Origin: Ctenosaura bakeri
Lineage: Eukaryota; Chordata; Lepidosauria; Squamata; Iguanidae
Length of the DNA: 64,000 bases
Direction of reading: 5' to 3'
Assembly (NCBI GenBank): GCA_948474755.1
Contig: CAOLHI010003146.1
Coordinates: 124,001-188,000, forward strand
The position numbers and the translations under genes are program-made. Below the pieces are notes generated by a model. It was given only the letters and a program-made list of their open reading frames with translations. It had not been told where the DNA came from and did not search any database. Numbering within the stretch: the stretch's first letter is position 1; each line of letters opens with the position of its first letter. Below, in pieces: positions 1-10,911 of the stretch.

Positions 1-640
1 TTGCTGGATAAAAAAAGTGATATAATTAAAAACAAACCGAACTCTAATGTCTTCTCCCTTGGCACCTGCGTTCAGCTTGATTGTTGATTTTATTTCTCTG
101 CCCTGCATGCTTTGCTGTCTGGCAGTGATGGGATTGGACAAAATCTAGGTTTAATTAGTTGCAGCTGGTGCAATTCATCCCAGTTAATAGTATCTTACAA
201 CTGCCATGGCTTCCCTCCAAATAAACCAGCACTGTCCTTTCCTGCACAGTCACCACCTTCAGGAGAAAGTTGGCAGATGGTTGGTCTGCTGCCAGAGCAC
301 ACACGCTGCACGTTACAGCCTTCTTTTCCTTTCACCTCTTGTGCCCTGTTTGGAACATGGCAAAAACCAGAACTGTAGACCAGTAGATACCATGCTTGGT
401 GGGGTTGTGGACAGTGATCCTTCACTGGAATTTGGACAAGCCTCTTCACCAAGAGGTAGGCATAAGGAACGGTACGGCAGCCATACATAGGCTTTCTCTG
501 AATGTGTAACTACAAAAGGGCAGAGTGTGGTGCCATCAGGGAAGGACTTTGGGGCAGAGACCTAGGGCCCCCTGCATCAGAATAAGCAGGTGGGTCTCCA
601 AATGCAGCAGAAGCACCTGGGGGCATCGTAAAGAAAATAT
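1..640. other. Unassigned sequence
   Basis: I see no recognisable gene, repeat boundary or RNA here. The open frames on both strands overlap one another, have no family resemblance and look like chance frames. Confidence 0.5.
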
Positions 641-642
641 TA

Positions 643-1153
643 CAGTCAGGTTTCCAGGTTTTGCTAGGGTTAGAGGCACAGGGCCACTGCAAAAGTGGAA
701 AAACTGCAAATATCAAAATGTGTTGTGTGTGTGTGTCTGTGGAAAGGGGGCTGAGGCATGGCGAGGGAGAATGGGCGCCGGGTCCAAACCAGGTCAGATA
801 AAGGGGAGGAAAAGGGTGTGAGTCAGCACGGTGGCCTATGCTTCCTCTCTCTTGTCCATCTCCTCCCTTGGGAGATGGGCGAGAGAGAGGAAGCATTGAG
901 AGAGGGTTTGTAGTGCTGAGAAATTGGGCTGTGATCCATCCTTAGCTGGCCAGACAGTGGCTGGAGGAGGAGGAGGAGGAGGAGGAAGAGGACCAGAGGC
1001 AGGTTTTTAAAGGGTTGTGTGACCTCATCAGAACCACTGATAGGGAAGGTTCCCCCGGAAAAGAAGCACCTGAGGTGGGGGAGCAGGGGTTGAAGAAACT
1101 TGCAAGTAATCAGATCAGTGAAAGTCAAACCCACAAATGTGGAGAGCCAACTA
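643..1153 (+). mobile_element. Tigger/pogo-like non-autonomous DNA transposon, copy 1
   Basis: The ends are imperfect inverted repeats: CAGTCAGG at the left and a complement ending GAGAGCCAACTA at the right, with TA just outside both ends, as expected for Tc1/mariner/Tigger-type insertions (general knowledge of that superfamily). The interior aligns by eye with 15841-16526 and, inverted, with 34235-34741; shared landmarks are the GCAAAAGTGGAAAAAC block near the left end and the AAGAAGCACCTGAGGT block near the right end. It has no transposase frame. It holds a (GGA)n run near 962-990. It lacks the palindromic insertion present in the second copy and so serves as a paralogous empty site for it. 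Confidence 0.7.
961..990 (+). repeat. (GGA)n microsatellite
   Basis: A short run of GGA triplets inside the Tigger-like element. The equivalent place in the second copy (about 16310-16330) has only a few GAAGAGGAG units, so the run expanded after the copies diverged. Confidence 0.7.
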
Positions 1154-2404
1154 TACATCTAAAGCTGAAGGAAAGGATCACAAAGCTTGGAGTTTAAAAT
1201 TAAGCACCTGAATCAAATGGGGCAGGGAGGCTGCTCTCTGTAGGTCATGACCAGTTCTGAGTTTGAGGGCTTTGGCAAACTCCCCCTGGAAGGTCAGCCC
1301 CATCCTCCATTAGTTGGCCCTGGTGGTGTAGTTGAGGGCTAGGGGCTGCTGCAATCAAGTAGCTTGGGCTTGTTATTTAAATTTCCCACAGTGCCCCTGA
1401 TGTAGTATTGTTTTGCGAGCATTGCTGAATGTTTAAATTACCAGCCATCTAGTTCCAAATCCCACTACTTGGTATAGGGCAGCGATTCTAACTTTCTCAG
1501 TATCATGGATCCCCTTTAATTATCTCTTGTTGCTGTAGACCACCAAGACTTAACTAAAGATTTAAAACCTTAAATTTTCAAATATTTATTTAACTTGCTG
1601 ATCAAGCGTCTTTAAATTTGGAGAGAAGGGAGAAATAAGTAAGTGCACATGCTCCTATTACAATTTTAAATTGGAATGATTCCATATAAATTTGTCTTTC
1701 TTCCTTTCTTCCACTCCTCCCACCCTTGCTTCCCTTCTTCCTTGTTTCCATTTTTCCTGCCTGCTTGCCTATTGGTCTTCTTTCTCCCTCCCTCCCTTTC
1801 TTAGCTGTAAAGGCTCATTACATTTCTTCAAGCCTTTGTGGACCCCCATGATGATATCATGTATAGGGGGATGAATGAGGGAAGGTGTCAGTGAAGCAAT
1901 GGGTGCTGGGTACTGATGCTAGGCCTGCTTGAGGTTATTCCTTTCTTCAGTCTTCAGCATTCATTTAAAGACAAAGCACTTCTTAGTCCCAAAGAGTAAT
2001 GCTCTAGCCCTGATTTGCATTGTGAATTACCTGACACATCAATTCTCATGTGTAACCACTTAATCCAGCCCCTCCAAGACAATAGCAAGCAAACAGGTAA
2101 GTTTGAGTTGACATTAAGAGTGAAAGGCACAGGGCTGGCTCTAAGGAAGAATGAGGCAATTGCTTCAGGTGGCAGCAGCAACAGTCCCTTTGGTTGTTCT
2201 TCTCTGCCGCTGGTATGTATGCTGTGAGACCTACACTACATCCCTTAAAGTGGTTGTGCTGTCCTCAAGTGTGATGGAGGATGCTGTTCCATTGCTGGTA
2301 CTGAAGTAAAATTCTGTCAGCAGTCCAGTCATCTTCCATATGTAGAGTAAGGAATGGCAGGAGATTCAAGATAGACAAAATAAGCCTTGTTTTACATAGT
2401 GCAT
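1154..2404. other. Mostly unassigned; small dispersed repeat near 2126-2185
   Basis: There is no recognisable gene. A pyrimidine-rich tract lies near 1697-1805. A segment at about 2126-2185 (AAAGGCACAGGGCTGGCTCT, then GAGGCAATTGCTTCAGGTGGCAG) resembles 46994-47070 in the same orientation, so it is probably a fragment of an interspersed repeat whose full form is not seen here. Confidence 0.45.
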
Positions 2405-2469
2405 AGTTGTTGTTGACTGCCATCAAGTTGACTTTGACTTATGGTGACTCTATAAATGAGAGACTTTGT

Positions 2470-2646
2470 GATTTCTGCACTACACTCTTATAGCGCGATT
2501 ATTCCACTTTCAACATCCTATGGAATCCTGGGGTTTGCAGTTTCGGGAGGGGCCACCTGGCCCCTCCCGAAACTGCAAACCCCAGGATTCCATAGGATGT
2601 TGAAAGTGGAATAATTGCGCTATAAGAGTGTAGTGTGGAAATGGCC
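2470..2646. mobile_element. Palindromic MITE, copy A (family description)
   Basis: This is a typical member of the window's commonest repeat. The element reads nearly the same on both strands: from the left TTTCTGCAC, TATAGCGCGATTATTCC, CAACATCCTATGGAATCC, GGGTTTGCAGTTTCGGG, then a short centre and the complement in reverse order. It carries no frame. Both arms of this copy have the ACACTCTTATAG variant near the tips, where most copies have AGACTGTTATAG. It sits inside the RTE at 2405-4160. The outermost bases are worn and the 5-bp duplication here (CTTTG/CTAAG) is poor. The transposase superfamily cannot be named from sequence alone; hAT-like is possible. Confidence 0.9.
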
Positions 2647-3577
2647 TAAGTCATGCAATCATCACCAATCCTGATCAGGACTTACAGACTCAGGACTGTG
2701 GCTTCCTTGATTGCATTTATCCATCTGTAGCATCATCTTCCTCTTTTCTTACTGCCTTCTACCTTACCAAGCATTATTGTCCTTTCTAATAAGTCATGTC
2801 TTCTCATGGTATGTCCACAGTATCATAATCTCAGTTCAGTCATCTTGGCTTATAGGGAGAATTCTGGCTTAATTTGCTCTAGCGCCCATTTATTTGTCTT
2901 TTTAACAATCCAGGCTATATCCATAGAACTCTTCTCCAGCACAACACTTCAAAGGAGTTGATTTTCTTCCTATTAGCTTTCTTCATTTTTCAATTTTGAC
3001 GACCGTACAAAGAAGTGAGAAATACGATGGCGTTGACAATCCTAACTTCATATTAAATAACAAATCTTTACACTTGGGGGTCTTGTCTAGTTCCTTCATA
3101 GCTGTCTTTCCAGGTCCTAGTAGTCTTCTATTTCTTTACAGCATTCTCCATTCTAATTAATGATTGAGCCAGGGTATGGACTTTTTTTAACAATTTCAAT
3201 GTCTTTGTCATCTGCTTTAAAGTTATGTAAATCATCTGTGGTCATTACTTTCATTTTCTTAATGTTCAGTTGTAAATCTGCCTTGGCACTTTCTTCCTTC
3301 ACTTTCTTCAGTAATCATTCCAAGGCTTTGCTATTTTCTGCTGTTAGTATGGTGCTATCTGCATATAATACACTGATGACGATCTTTCCTCTAATTTTCA
3401 GATCTCTTTGTCCCGAGTCTTATTCTGCTTTATCTATGATATCATGACGTGCTAAACGGATAGGTTGATCAAAGGTAGCCTTGCCTGACCTCCTTGCCAG
3501 TTGGAAACCATTCTGTTTCTTTGTATCTGTTCTAATGATAGTCTCTTGTTCTGAGTGCAGGTTATACATGAGGACAA

Positions 3578-3889
3578 TCAAATGTTGTAGAGACCCTTTT
3601 TCTTAAAAGTGATCCATAGAGTTTCATGATCGACACAATCAAAGGTTTTGCTATAACCTATAAAGCACAGACTGATTTTCTTTTGAAATTCTTTGGTGTG
3701 CTCCATTATCCAACATATATTTGCAATATGATCCCTAGTGTCTCTTCCTCTCCTGGGTCCAGCTTGGACATCTAGTATTTCTTGCTCTATATATGGTAAA
3801 GGTCTTTGCTGTAAACTTTTGAGCATCACTATGTTTGCATGGCCGATTAATGCAATAGTCCTGTGGCTATTGTAATCTCTTGTGTTCAC
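3578..3889 (-). pseudogene. RTE/BovB reverse transcriptase fragment
   Basis: This is a 103-codon open stretch within a decayed LINE ORF. Recognisable BovB-type reverse-transcriptase pieces are HANIVMLKSLQQRPLPYIEQE, shortened here to its core HANIVMLK, then DVQAGPRRGRDTRDHIANI and CFIGYSKTFDCVDH. The last corresponds to the segment carrying the first catalytic aspartate (usually FIDYAKAFDCVDH), and the usual aspartate after the isoleucine is glycine here. The downstream catalytic DD motif is not in frame. The start codon has no meaning because this is an interior fragment. Confidence 0.85.
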
Positions 3890-4228
3890 TTTCCTGGGGA
3901 CTGGAATATATATTTAGCATTTCCAATCTATGGGCCATTGTTTTGTTTCCCATATTTGTTGACAGATTTTTATTAGAATTAGAGTAGACTCTATCTCTGA
4001 AGCTTGAAGTAGCGCTGTTCCTGTTCCTGGTAATTAATTACTCCCAAACGCTCTGAGTGCAGCTTCCACTTCACTTTCTGAAATTGTAGGCTCATCTTCA
4101 AATGGTTTTTCCTTGACGGAATCTGTCATCCTTTCCTCTCTTTTATATAGTTTGTCAACGTAATGTTTGCTTTATCTTTTTTATTTGTACTTGTTACATA
4201 TAGCTATAGCTATAACTATAGCTACACC

Positions 4229-5098
4229 TACACCAAATTGGGAGGGGTTGCTAATATGCCAGAGGACAGGATCAAAATTCAAAATGACCTGGATAGATTG
4301 GAGAGCTGGGCCAACGCTAACAAAATGAAATTCAACAGAGAAGTGTAAGGTCCTACACTTAGGTAGAAAAAATGGAATACAAAAATATAGGATGGGGGAC
4401 ACGTGGCTGGATAGCAGTACATGTGAAAGGGATTTATGAGTCTTCATAGACCACAAGCTGAACATGAGTCAGCAGTGTGATGTGGCAACCAAGAAAGCCA
4501 ATGCAATTCTCGGCTGCATCAATAGGAGTATGGTGTCTAGATCAGGGGAGGTACTGGTACCACTCTACTCTGCTTTGGTTAGACCTCATCTTGAATACTG
4601 TGTCCAGTTCTGGGCACCCCAATTCAAGAAGGACATGGTCAAATTGGAGCAAGTCCAGAGGAGGGCGACCAAAATGGTGAGAGGCCTGGAAGTCATGCCC
4701 TATGAGGATAGACTTAGAGAGCTGGGGATGTTTAGTCTGCAGAAGAGGAGGTTAAGAGGGAACATGATAGCCATGTTTAAATATTTGAAGGGATGCCATG
4801 TAGAGGAAGGAGAGGGCTTGTTTTCTGCTGCTCCAGAGACCAGGACAAGGAGCAATGGATTCAAGCTGCAGGAAAGGAGATTCCACCTGAACCTCAGGAA
4901 GAACTTCCTGACAGTCAGGGCTGTCCGGCAGTGGAATGTGCTGCCTCGGAGTGTAGTGGAGTCTCCTTCCTTGGAGGTTTTTAAGCAGAGGCTGGATGGC
5001 CATCTGTCGGGATTGCTTTGAGGGTGTTCCTGCATGGCAGGGGGTTGGACTGGATGGCCTGTGTAGTCTCTTCCAACTCTACGTTTCTATGATTCTAT
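4229..5098 (+). mobile_element. CR1 LINE, 5'-truncated, plus strand
   Basis: It begins within the RT domain (the equivalent of TKLGGVAN...[14 protein letters not shown]) and runs through the end of ORF2 to a typical CR1 3' end, GGTTGGACTGGATGGCCT followed by CTTCCAACTCT and the short ATTCTAT terminal unit. The nucleotide sequence is very close to the CR1 copies at 29814-30646 and 36489-38880, so these are probably one young subfamily. A low-complexity TATAGCTATAGCTATA tract lies just upstream of the truncation point (4198-4222). Confidence 0.9.
4464..5021 (+). pseudogene. CR1 ORF2 C-terminal fragment (185 codons)
   Basis: The open frame encodes the thumb/C-terminal part of CR1 ORF2: [60 protein letters not shown] and [20 protein letters not shown], ending in GHLSGLL at the usual ORF2 terminus. 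The catalytic RT motifs are missing because of 5' truncation. A one-base frame change near 4340 separates it from the upstream RT remnant. It is not a functional gene. Confidence 0.85.
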
Positions 5099-5105
5099 AC
5101 AAATA

Positions 5106-5391
5106 GTGCACAGTTACACTGTGGAATTCATTGCCGTGAGATGTAGTGATGGTTGCCAACTTGAATAGCTCAGAGGAGGATTAGATAAATTCACAGAGAT
5201 TACAGCCTTCAGTGGTTACTAGTCAGTATCAGAGGCAGTGTACCTCTGTATACCAGTTGCTGGAGAGCATGAGGTTGAGGATACAAGTGTACTTTTTTCC
5301 TGCCCTTAAGCAACTTATTAGTTAATTGATCAGACAGAATATTGGGCTCAATAGGCCTTTAGTCCGATCCAATATGGCTTCCTTTATGGGG
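5106..5391 (+). mobile_element. CR1-L3-like LINE 3' end
   Basis: The end of ORF2 and the 3' UTR of a different, older CR1-related LINE are visible: GTGGAATTCATTGCCGTGAG, GAGGATTAGATAAATTCACA, TACCAGTTGCTGGAG and GGCCTTTAGTCCGATCCA. It lies directly after the young CR1. Similar 3' fragments are at 29753-29813 and 49090-49240. Confidence 0.7.
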
Positions 5392-5766
5392 GAGGAGACG
5401 TTACTTTGGGTCTTTTTTTTTGCTTCAGGCAACAAAATATAATGAGCTAGCCACACAGATATTTGCAATGGCCCAGGACCACAAATGTGTAGAGAAGATG
5501 GTACTGTTCTTGGAGAAATTCATGATGGGATCATCAGCTGTGAGCATTTCCATTGGTTCTCCATGAGAATATCAAAATGGCAAGCTGATTGCCAGAGCTT
5601 TTCTAAGCCACCTTTTAAAACTGTATTGTACCTGATATACTGTTGGTATAGCCTTTTTTTTTTAAATGCTAAATATTGAGAAGCAATGTATTGGTGACAA
5701 ACTATATACATGCTTCTGTTTCATAGAGACAGATACTGCTTCTCTGAATGTGGTCTGCATATGGAT
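5392..5766. other. Unassigned sequence
   Basis: Nothing recognisable apart from T-rich runs near 5410 and 5655. Confidence 0.4.
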
Positions 5767-5850
5767 AGAATCATAGAATCACAGAGTTGGAAGAGACCAC
5801 AGGGGCCATCCAGTCCAACCCCCTGCTATGCAGGAACACACATCATTATG
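5767..5850 (-). mobile_element. CR1 3'-end fragment, minus strand
   Basis: It starts AGAATCATAGAATCACAGAG and continues through GTTGGAAGAGACC and CCATCCAGTCCAACCCCCTG, the reverse complement of the last ~80 bp of CR1. It is a severely 5'-truncated insertion. Confidence 0.85.
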
Positions 5851-7261
5851 CTACTCTGTTTTTATTTATTTAAAATATGCTGCTTTTCCAGGCAAAGCCT
5901 CCTCTGAAGAGCTACGCGATGTGTTCCATTAATTTGATGGAGTTTCTGTTCTTTCATCAATTCTTCTTGCCTACAGAGGCTCACTTGGGACCATTTCTAT
6001 GAATGCACTGTTTGCAAAGCAAGCTGAGAAGAGGAAAAGGGCACTGTGCCAGCTGAGAGACTGCAAACAGCACAAGGACGGTCAATCAGTTAGCATGTAT
6101 GGAGAACTTATGAAGGCTCAAGTGAACCTCCATAAGTTCTTCCTACATGCTCCATACAGTATAGTCTGCTTTTCAACCAGTTGCATTTTCTGACAGTTCT
6201 CTGGTTCCTAACTTGTCAGATAAATGGGTGGAAGCCTGTACAACAATTTTAGTTCCTAGATGTATTAGTCTTACTTCCCCATACCCTTTTAGAAAGCCAT
6301 ATTTATTACCTCTGTTGTGAGGTACACAATTGACACCCCACAAGGATATTCTGCAATTTATAGCAGTTTCTACATTCCCTGTGTATTAGAACAAAAATAC
6401 TTAAACTGTTTTAGACTACATACTCTCACACACACTGAGCATGTTATACTGGCTAAAATCATAATGCCATCATAGTTTCAGGAATCAAATGGAATTTGCT
6501 TCTGCTGCAAAGTCTTCTGATGCTAAACACATTTTCTTGGGCATAAGAATACTTTCTTTATAACAAACTATTATATGTTACAGAAGCAGAAATAATAAAA
6601 TGATAATCTGTAACCAAGTTCTGGTCCAGTCAGTCACCTGCTAACTATAAAATGTTTTTGAAAATTGAGAAAATTGTGGTCGTAACCACCAGCCCTGGTG
6701 GATTCCGGGCGTGCCCACACTAGCCCACATTAACCCTGTTTTCTGCCGTTCTCTGGGTGGTTGCTCAAGTGCTCCCTGAAGGGCCTTGGACTTTGGCTCA
6801 TGCACACACTTGACTGTTTGGGTAAGTCCTTTCTAATGCGGCACATTTGTACAGAGAGGGTTTCCCTTTGGTTAGTGCAGAATGTGTGAACTGGCCACAA
6901 GAGGAGTGCAGGGAACTCTCTCCTCCATTGCCACAGTGAGGGAAAGAACCACAAACTGAACCACAGAATATCTAAAATCCGTCAAAGCACAGGGCACTCT
7001 TTGTCCTTAGGGAATTTATCTTGCAGGCCAGATGGCAGTGCTCTTACTCCAGCCTTTTATGTGTGCCTCTAAGAAAAAAAGGTTTATAGCAGGTCTTTCA
7101 GTTTTCAATGGCTTTATTATAACGTTTTCACTCAAGAGTAGACAGGAAAGAGAAAGAAAAATGGATAGGAGAAATAACATGAAGAGGGAAAAGGTGGGAC
7201 ATAAATCACATATCCACATAGGGCACATTTAGGAATTGCATATCACATAGAACTTATTTAA
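5851..7261. other. Unassigned sequence
   Basis: No repeat or gene is recognised. AT content is moderate and no frame has family resemblance. Confidence 0.4.
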
Positions 7262-7465
7262 GAACACAAGAACCTTCCCTATGGTTAGTTAGACCATTGG
7301 TCCATCTCACCATACTGTTGTCCCTGAAAAGCAGTGCCTTTCCAAGGTTTGGGGTGTGACTCTTTCCTAGATCTACTTGGAAATCCCTGGTATTCCCTGG
7401 TAGCCTTCCATACAAGTACTAACCAGGTATGATCATGCTTAGCTTCCAAAATCATTGGAGGCTGG
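7262..7465 (-). mobile_element. 5S-rRNA-derived SINE (5S-Sauria-like), minus strand
   Basis: On the minus strand, from about 7455 down to 7385, the sequence matches the 3' half of vertebrate 5S rRNA, including the internal promoter: GGAAGCTAAGCATGATC, then CTGGTTAGTACTTGTATGG, then a GGGAATACCA-like stretch. A non-5S body follows leftwards and ends GGTTCTTGTGTTC, as in squamate 5S-derived SINEs. The first half of the 5S region is missing or too diverged, so this is a truncated SINE and not a functional 5S gene. Confidence 0.8.
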
Positions 7466-7666
7466 GTGTGTTTGGGATAGCATGTTTTTATTTGACATCT
7501 TTCTGTTCTGCACACAGCAATTCTCATACCATTTTTATCCTTTCAGCAACCATGGGAATCAGGCCAGTCTAAAAGGCCCAAAGTTACCAAGTACATTTTC
7601 TGGCTCAATGAGGACTAGAACTGGGATCTTACAAGTCCCAGCCCAACATTCTAATGAGCATGCTGG

Positions 7667-7878
7667 GAGCCCATCCAGACTACAGAATCACAGTGCTGTT
7701 ATTCCACTGTAACTGCCAGGGCAACTTCCCACGAAATCCTAGGGTTTGTAGTTTGATGAGACAATGGAATGCCCTGGCTGAGAATTCTAAATGTCCCTCC
7801 CAAACTGCTGGTTCTAGGATTGCAAATTACATTTAAAGTGGAATGATGATGCTATAGTTCTGTAGTGTGACTGGGCCC
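7667..7878. mobile_element. Old relative of the palindromic MITE family
   Basis: The ends ACTACAGAATCACAGTGCTG and a right-hand complement containing GCTATAGTTCTGTAGT are inverted repeats. The interior keeps the family landmarks GTTATTCCACTGTAACTGCC, CCTAGGGTTTGTAGTTT and CTGGCTGAGAATTCTAAATG. The sequence is far more diverged than the other copies, so it represents an older branch with the extended centre also seen in copies C, N and T. Confidence 0.65.
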
Positions 7879-8397
7879 AACACTGGCTTTCATGAATGCA
7901 GAGGATCCCAACACAGGTTCAAGCCTCAGTTACTCTAGTTTCAAGGATGAGGTGGCAAATGATAATGAACCTGGAAAAGCACTGTCAGCCAAAATGGACA
8001 AGAGACAAATTTTGTCTAATATTTATCAATAAATGAGTAGACCAACTTTGAAGTCTGCTGTGTTGCTTCCTCATATGTGTTTTTAAGGAGACAGCTATGT
8101 TAGACTGTTTCAGCATAAAAGCAGAAAGGGGTATGGGAGAAGAAAGAATCCAGCAACACTCTTAAGACTAAGTAACTTATTTTAGCATGAGCATTCATGG
8201 ACTTCAATTCACTTCTTTAGATGAATGTATGGATTGCAAAATTAATGCCACCAGGAATTTAAACAGTTGCACTGGAAACAGCCATTACAACAACACCCAT
8301 TTTACAGAAGAAAAAGGACTTCCAAACTGTAACTTAAGGACTTAAGAAGAGCACTATTGAAGAAGACCAAAGATCTGTCTGAGATGTTGGAATGTTT
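7879..8397. other. Unassigned sequence
   Basis: No gene or repeat is recognised. Confidence 0.35.
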
Positions 8398-8725
8398 GGA
8401 ATCATAGAATCACGGAAAATACCACAAGGGTCATCGAACCCAACCTCCTGCCATGCAGGAAGGTACAATAAAAGTGCTCCTGAGAGATAGCCATCCAGCC
8501 TGTGTTTAAAAACCTCCAAAGAAGGAAACTCCACCACACTGCCTGGCAGCGTATTCCACTGTTGAACTGCTCTTACTATCAGGAAATTCCTCCTAATGTT
8601 TAGGTAGAATCTCTTTTCTTGAAGTTTGAAGCCATTGCTCCATGTCCTAGTCTCTGGAGCAGCAGAAAACAGGCTTCCTCCATTTTCCATAATATCCCTT
8701 CAAATATTGAAACATGGCTAAAATG

Positions 8726-9225
8726 TATAAGCTTCTCCTAGAACAAGAAGTGGAGCAAGAGATACTACAAGAGACAACATTTAAGTGGGCCCAAAATATA
8801 GGACATGAAATTGAATTGGAGAAGTGGATTAAAGTTTGGAAAGAGGATATAAAGTTCACCCCAAACTTGAATTTGTGGGAAAATTGCTATACAATATTAC
8901 ATAAGTGGTACCTGACCCCCAGAAATGGGAAAAGATAGCAAAGAGAGGGAATGGGGCATGTTGGAAATGTGACGACATTTTGGGCACTTACTACCATATG
9001 TGGTGGACGTGTCAGTCAGCCAATAATTTCTGGAAAAGAGTCCACAACACAATCCAGAAGATTATAGACCTGAGGCTCGAAATGAAACCAGAAATATATT
9101 TGCTGAATATATTGGGATCTCAGAAAGAACTGAGAAAGAATAAAAAGATAACTTTGTATTTGATAACAGCTGCTTGGCTATGTTATGCCCAGCTGGAAAG
9201 AGAAAATTGCCTCAACTATGGATGA
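8726..9225 (+). pseudogene. L1 ORF2 C-terminal remnant
   Basis: Two frames join across a frameshift near 8920. The first reads EKWIKVWKEDIKFTPNLNLW then HKWYLTP; the second reads WKCDDILGTYYHMWWTC then FWKRVHNTIQKII. The CWKC...GTYYHMWWTC pattern is the C-terminal cysteine-rich motif of L1 ORF2. The endonuclease and RT domains are absent through 5' truncation. The first ATG lies in the target duplication and is not an authentic start. Confidence 0.85.
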
Positions 9226-9695
9226 ATGGAAACTCAAAGTCATGGAAATGAAAGAGTCAGAAAAGCTGTATTGTTTACTAAAAATATCTCTATTCAGCAA
9301 TCTGATAGAGAATGGAAGGGCATGACAGAATGGATCCAATGTAAGGAGAGAGATGTATAGAAACATAATAACAAAATAACTAAGAAACAAAGAAAGTGGG
9401 TGTAAAAATGTATAAATTGTATTCAAAGGATGTTCAGTCACTTAATGAATGAAAATGAATAACATTTATTTAATTGTACTAAATACTATGAACATAAGTT
9501 GCTAAGAAAAGGAAAATGCATATAAATGAGGTGGCATGATAACATTTAGGAGAGGGTGCAATCTGGGAAAAACACATAACAATGGAATCTGGGGGGCGGA
9601 GAGAAGAATGCTAACCTTTATGGAAAAGAAATTTGGAAGATGTATATTGTATAAAGTCTTAATTTATGGTTTTGAATAAAAAATAGTTTTAAAAA
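8726..9695 (+). mobile_element. L1 LINE fragment inserted into CR1
   Basis: The last ~970 bp of an L1 is inserted in the CR1 in opposite orientation. It is flanked by a near-perfect duplication of CR1 sequence: ATGGCTAAAATG at 8714-8725 and ATGGCTAAAAATG at 9696-9708. It ends in an A/T-rich 3' end (TTGAATAAAAAATAG) without a long poly-A. Its protein remnants are typical L1 ORF2 C-terminus. Confidence 0.85.
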
Positions 9696-9762
9696 ATGGC
9701 TAAAAATGGCTCTTAACCTTCTCTTCTCCTCCCTAAACATACCCAGCTCCCTAAGCTGCTCC

Positions 9763-10283
9763 TCATTCCAGGCCCTTCCCCATTTTGGTTGCACTCTGCA
9801 GGACATGATCCAGCTGGTCAATATCCTTCTGGACCTGTGGTTCACAGAACTCAGCACAGTATTCCGGGTGAGGTCTGACCAAGGCAGAATAGAGTGGTAC
9901 TATTACTTTTTTTGACCTAGACACTATAGTCCTATTCATGCAGCCTAGAATCACCTTGGCTTTTTTAGCTGCTGGATTATACTGTTGACTCTCACTCAGC
10001 TTGTGGACTCCTAAGACTCCAAGATCTCTTTCATAGGTACTGTGGTCAACCCAGGTGTCACCCATTCTATGTCCGTGCATTTTGTTCTTCCTGCCTAAGT
10101 ACAGTACTTCTCCCTATTGAAATTCATTTTGTTAGTTTTGGCCCAGATCTCTAATCTGTTAAGATCATTTTGAATTCTGACCCTGTTCTCTGGCATATTA
10201 GCTACCTCTTCTAATTTGGTGTCATCTGTAAATTTGATAAGCATGCCCTCTATCCCATCATCCAAGTCATTTATAAATGCCAT
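9763..10283 (-). pseudogene. CR1 ORF2 RT/thumb remnant
   Basis: Two broken frames are visible. The upstream one (10283-10095) includes [20 protein letters not shown] with FTDD in place of the usual FADD catalytic motif. The downstream one (10080-9763) includes STYERDLGVLGVHKLSESQQ and KKAKVILGCMNRTIVSRSKK. It belongs to the split CR1 of 8398-10790 and is inactive. Confidence 0.8.
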
Positions 10284-10397
10284 TTCTGCACTAGCCTGTT
10301 ATACCAGATGGCCCCTCCTGAAACTGCAAACCCCAGGATTCCATAGGCTGTTGCAAGTGGAATCATAGCGCTATAACAGGCTAGTGCGGAAATGGCC
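10279..10397. mobile_element. Palindromic MITE, copy B (left arm deleted)
   Basis: The right arm is complete (GCAAACCCCAGGATTCC to GTGCGGAAATGGC). The left arm keeps only its outer ~28 bp (GCCATTTCTGCACTAGCCTG) before jumping to the centre. It interrupts the CR1; the young CR1 at 36489-38880 shows the uninterrupted equivalent near 37395-37420. Flanks TAAAT/CAAAG are only an approximate duplication. Confidence 0.85.
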
Positions 10398-10792
10398 AAA
10401 GATGTTGAATAGCACTGGGCCCAAAATAGAACCTATGGCACTGAGCTAATCACTTTCCTCCAAGATTGGTGAACACCCTTTGGGGCTGATTGGTCAACCA
10501 ATTATAAATTCACCTAACAGTTGCATTGTCTAGCCCATGTCTGACTAGCTTGCTTGCAAGAATATCATGGGGGACCTTGCTAGAGGCCTTACTGAAATCA
10601 AGATATGCTATGTCCACAGCATTCCCTTCATCTACTCAGTTTGCCATTCTATCAAAAAATAGATAAGATTGGTCTGGCTGGATTTGTTTTTGAGAAACCC
10701 ATGTTGACTTTTAATGATCATGGCATTCCCTTCTAAGTGTTCTACGGATTGTTTAATTATCTGCTCTAGAATTTTTCCTCGTATTGATGTCA

Positions 10793-10905
10793 GGTGGCAG
10801 CTGTTGTTGCTGTTGTTATTGTGTGCCTTCAAGTCATTTCTGACTTGTAGCAACCCAAAGGTGAACCTATCACAGGTTTTTCTGTGACTGACAGTGTGTA
10901 ATGAA
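10793..10905 (-). mobile_element. tRNA-derived SINE, 3' part, minus strand
   Basis: The complement of the SINE tail is present: TTGTGTGCCTTCAAGTCATT then TCTGACTTGTAGCAACCC and a GGTGAACCTATCACAGG-type body. The tRNA-like head is missing. It begins where the CR1 remnant ends. Confidence 0.75.
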
Positions 10906-10911
10906 AGAGAG

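Larger units (their letters stand above)
2405..4160 (-). mobile_element. RTE (BovB-type) LINE, 5'-truncated, minus strand
   Basis: The left edge holds the complement of an RTE 3' tail (TTGTTGACTGCCATCAAGTT). Reading leftwards on the minus strand, conceptual translation gives BovB-like reverse transcriptase between about 3890 and 3580 and fragments of the C-terminal region (the FGH and WTVKK-type segments) nearer 3000-2760, all broken by stops and frameshifts. A palindromic element (2470-2646) is inserted close to the 3' end. Other RTE pieces in this window are at 30810-31935, 33135-35402, 45415-45815 and 51070-52440. The assignment to the BovB clade rests on protein motifs and on the typical 3' tail. 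It is dead. Confidence 0.85.
8398..10790 (-). mobile_element. CR1 LINE, minus strand, split by L1 and a palindromic element
   Basis: Three segments are collinear with one CR1: the 3' end and ORF2 terminus (8398-8725), the RT thumb and RT core region (9696-10278), and RT core upstream (10398-10790). They are separated by an L1 fragment and by palindromic copy B. Landmarks on the minus strand are [51 protein letters not shown] and [20 protein letters not shown]. It is more diverged than the 36489-38880 copy and full of frameshifts. Confidence 0.85.

Noticed and set aside
7385..7455. A functional 5S rRNA gene
   Set aside because: Only the promoter and 3' half are similar, with many substitutions, and the sequence continues into a SINE body.
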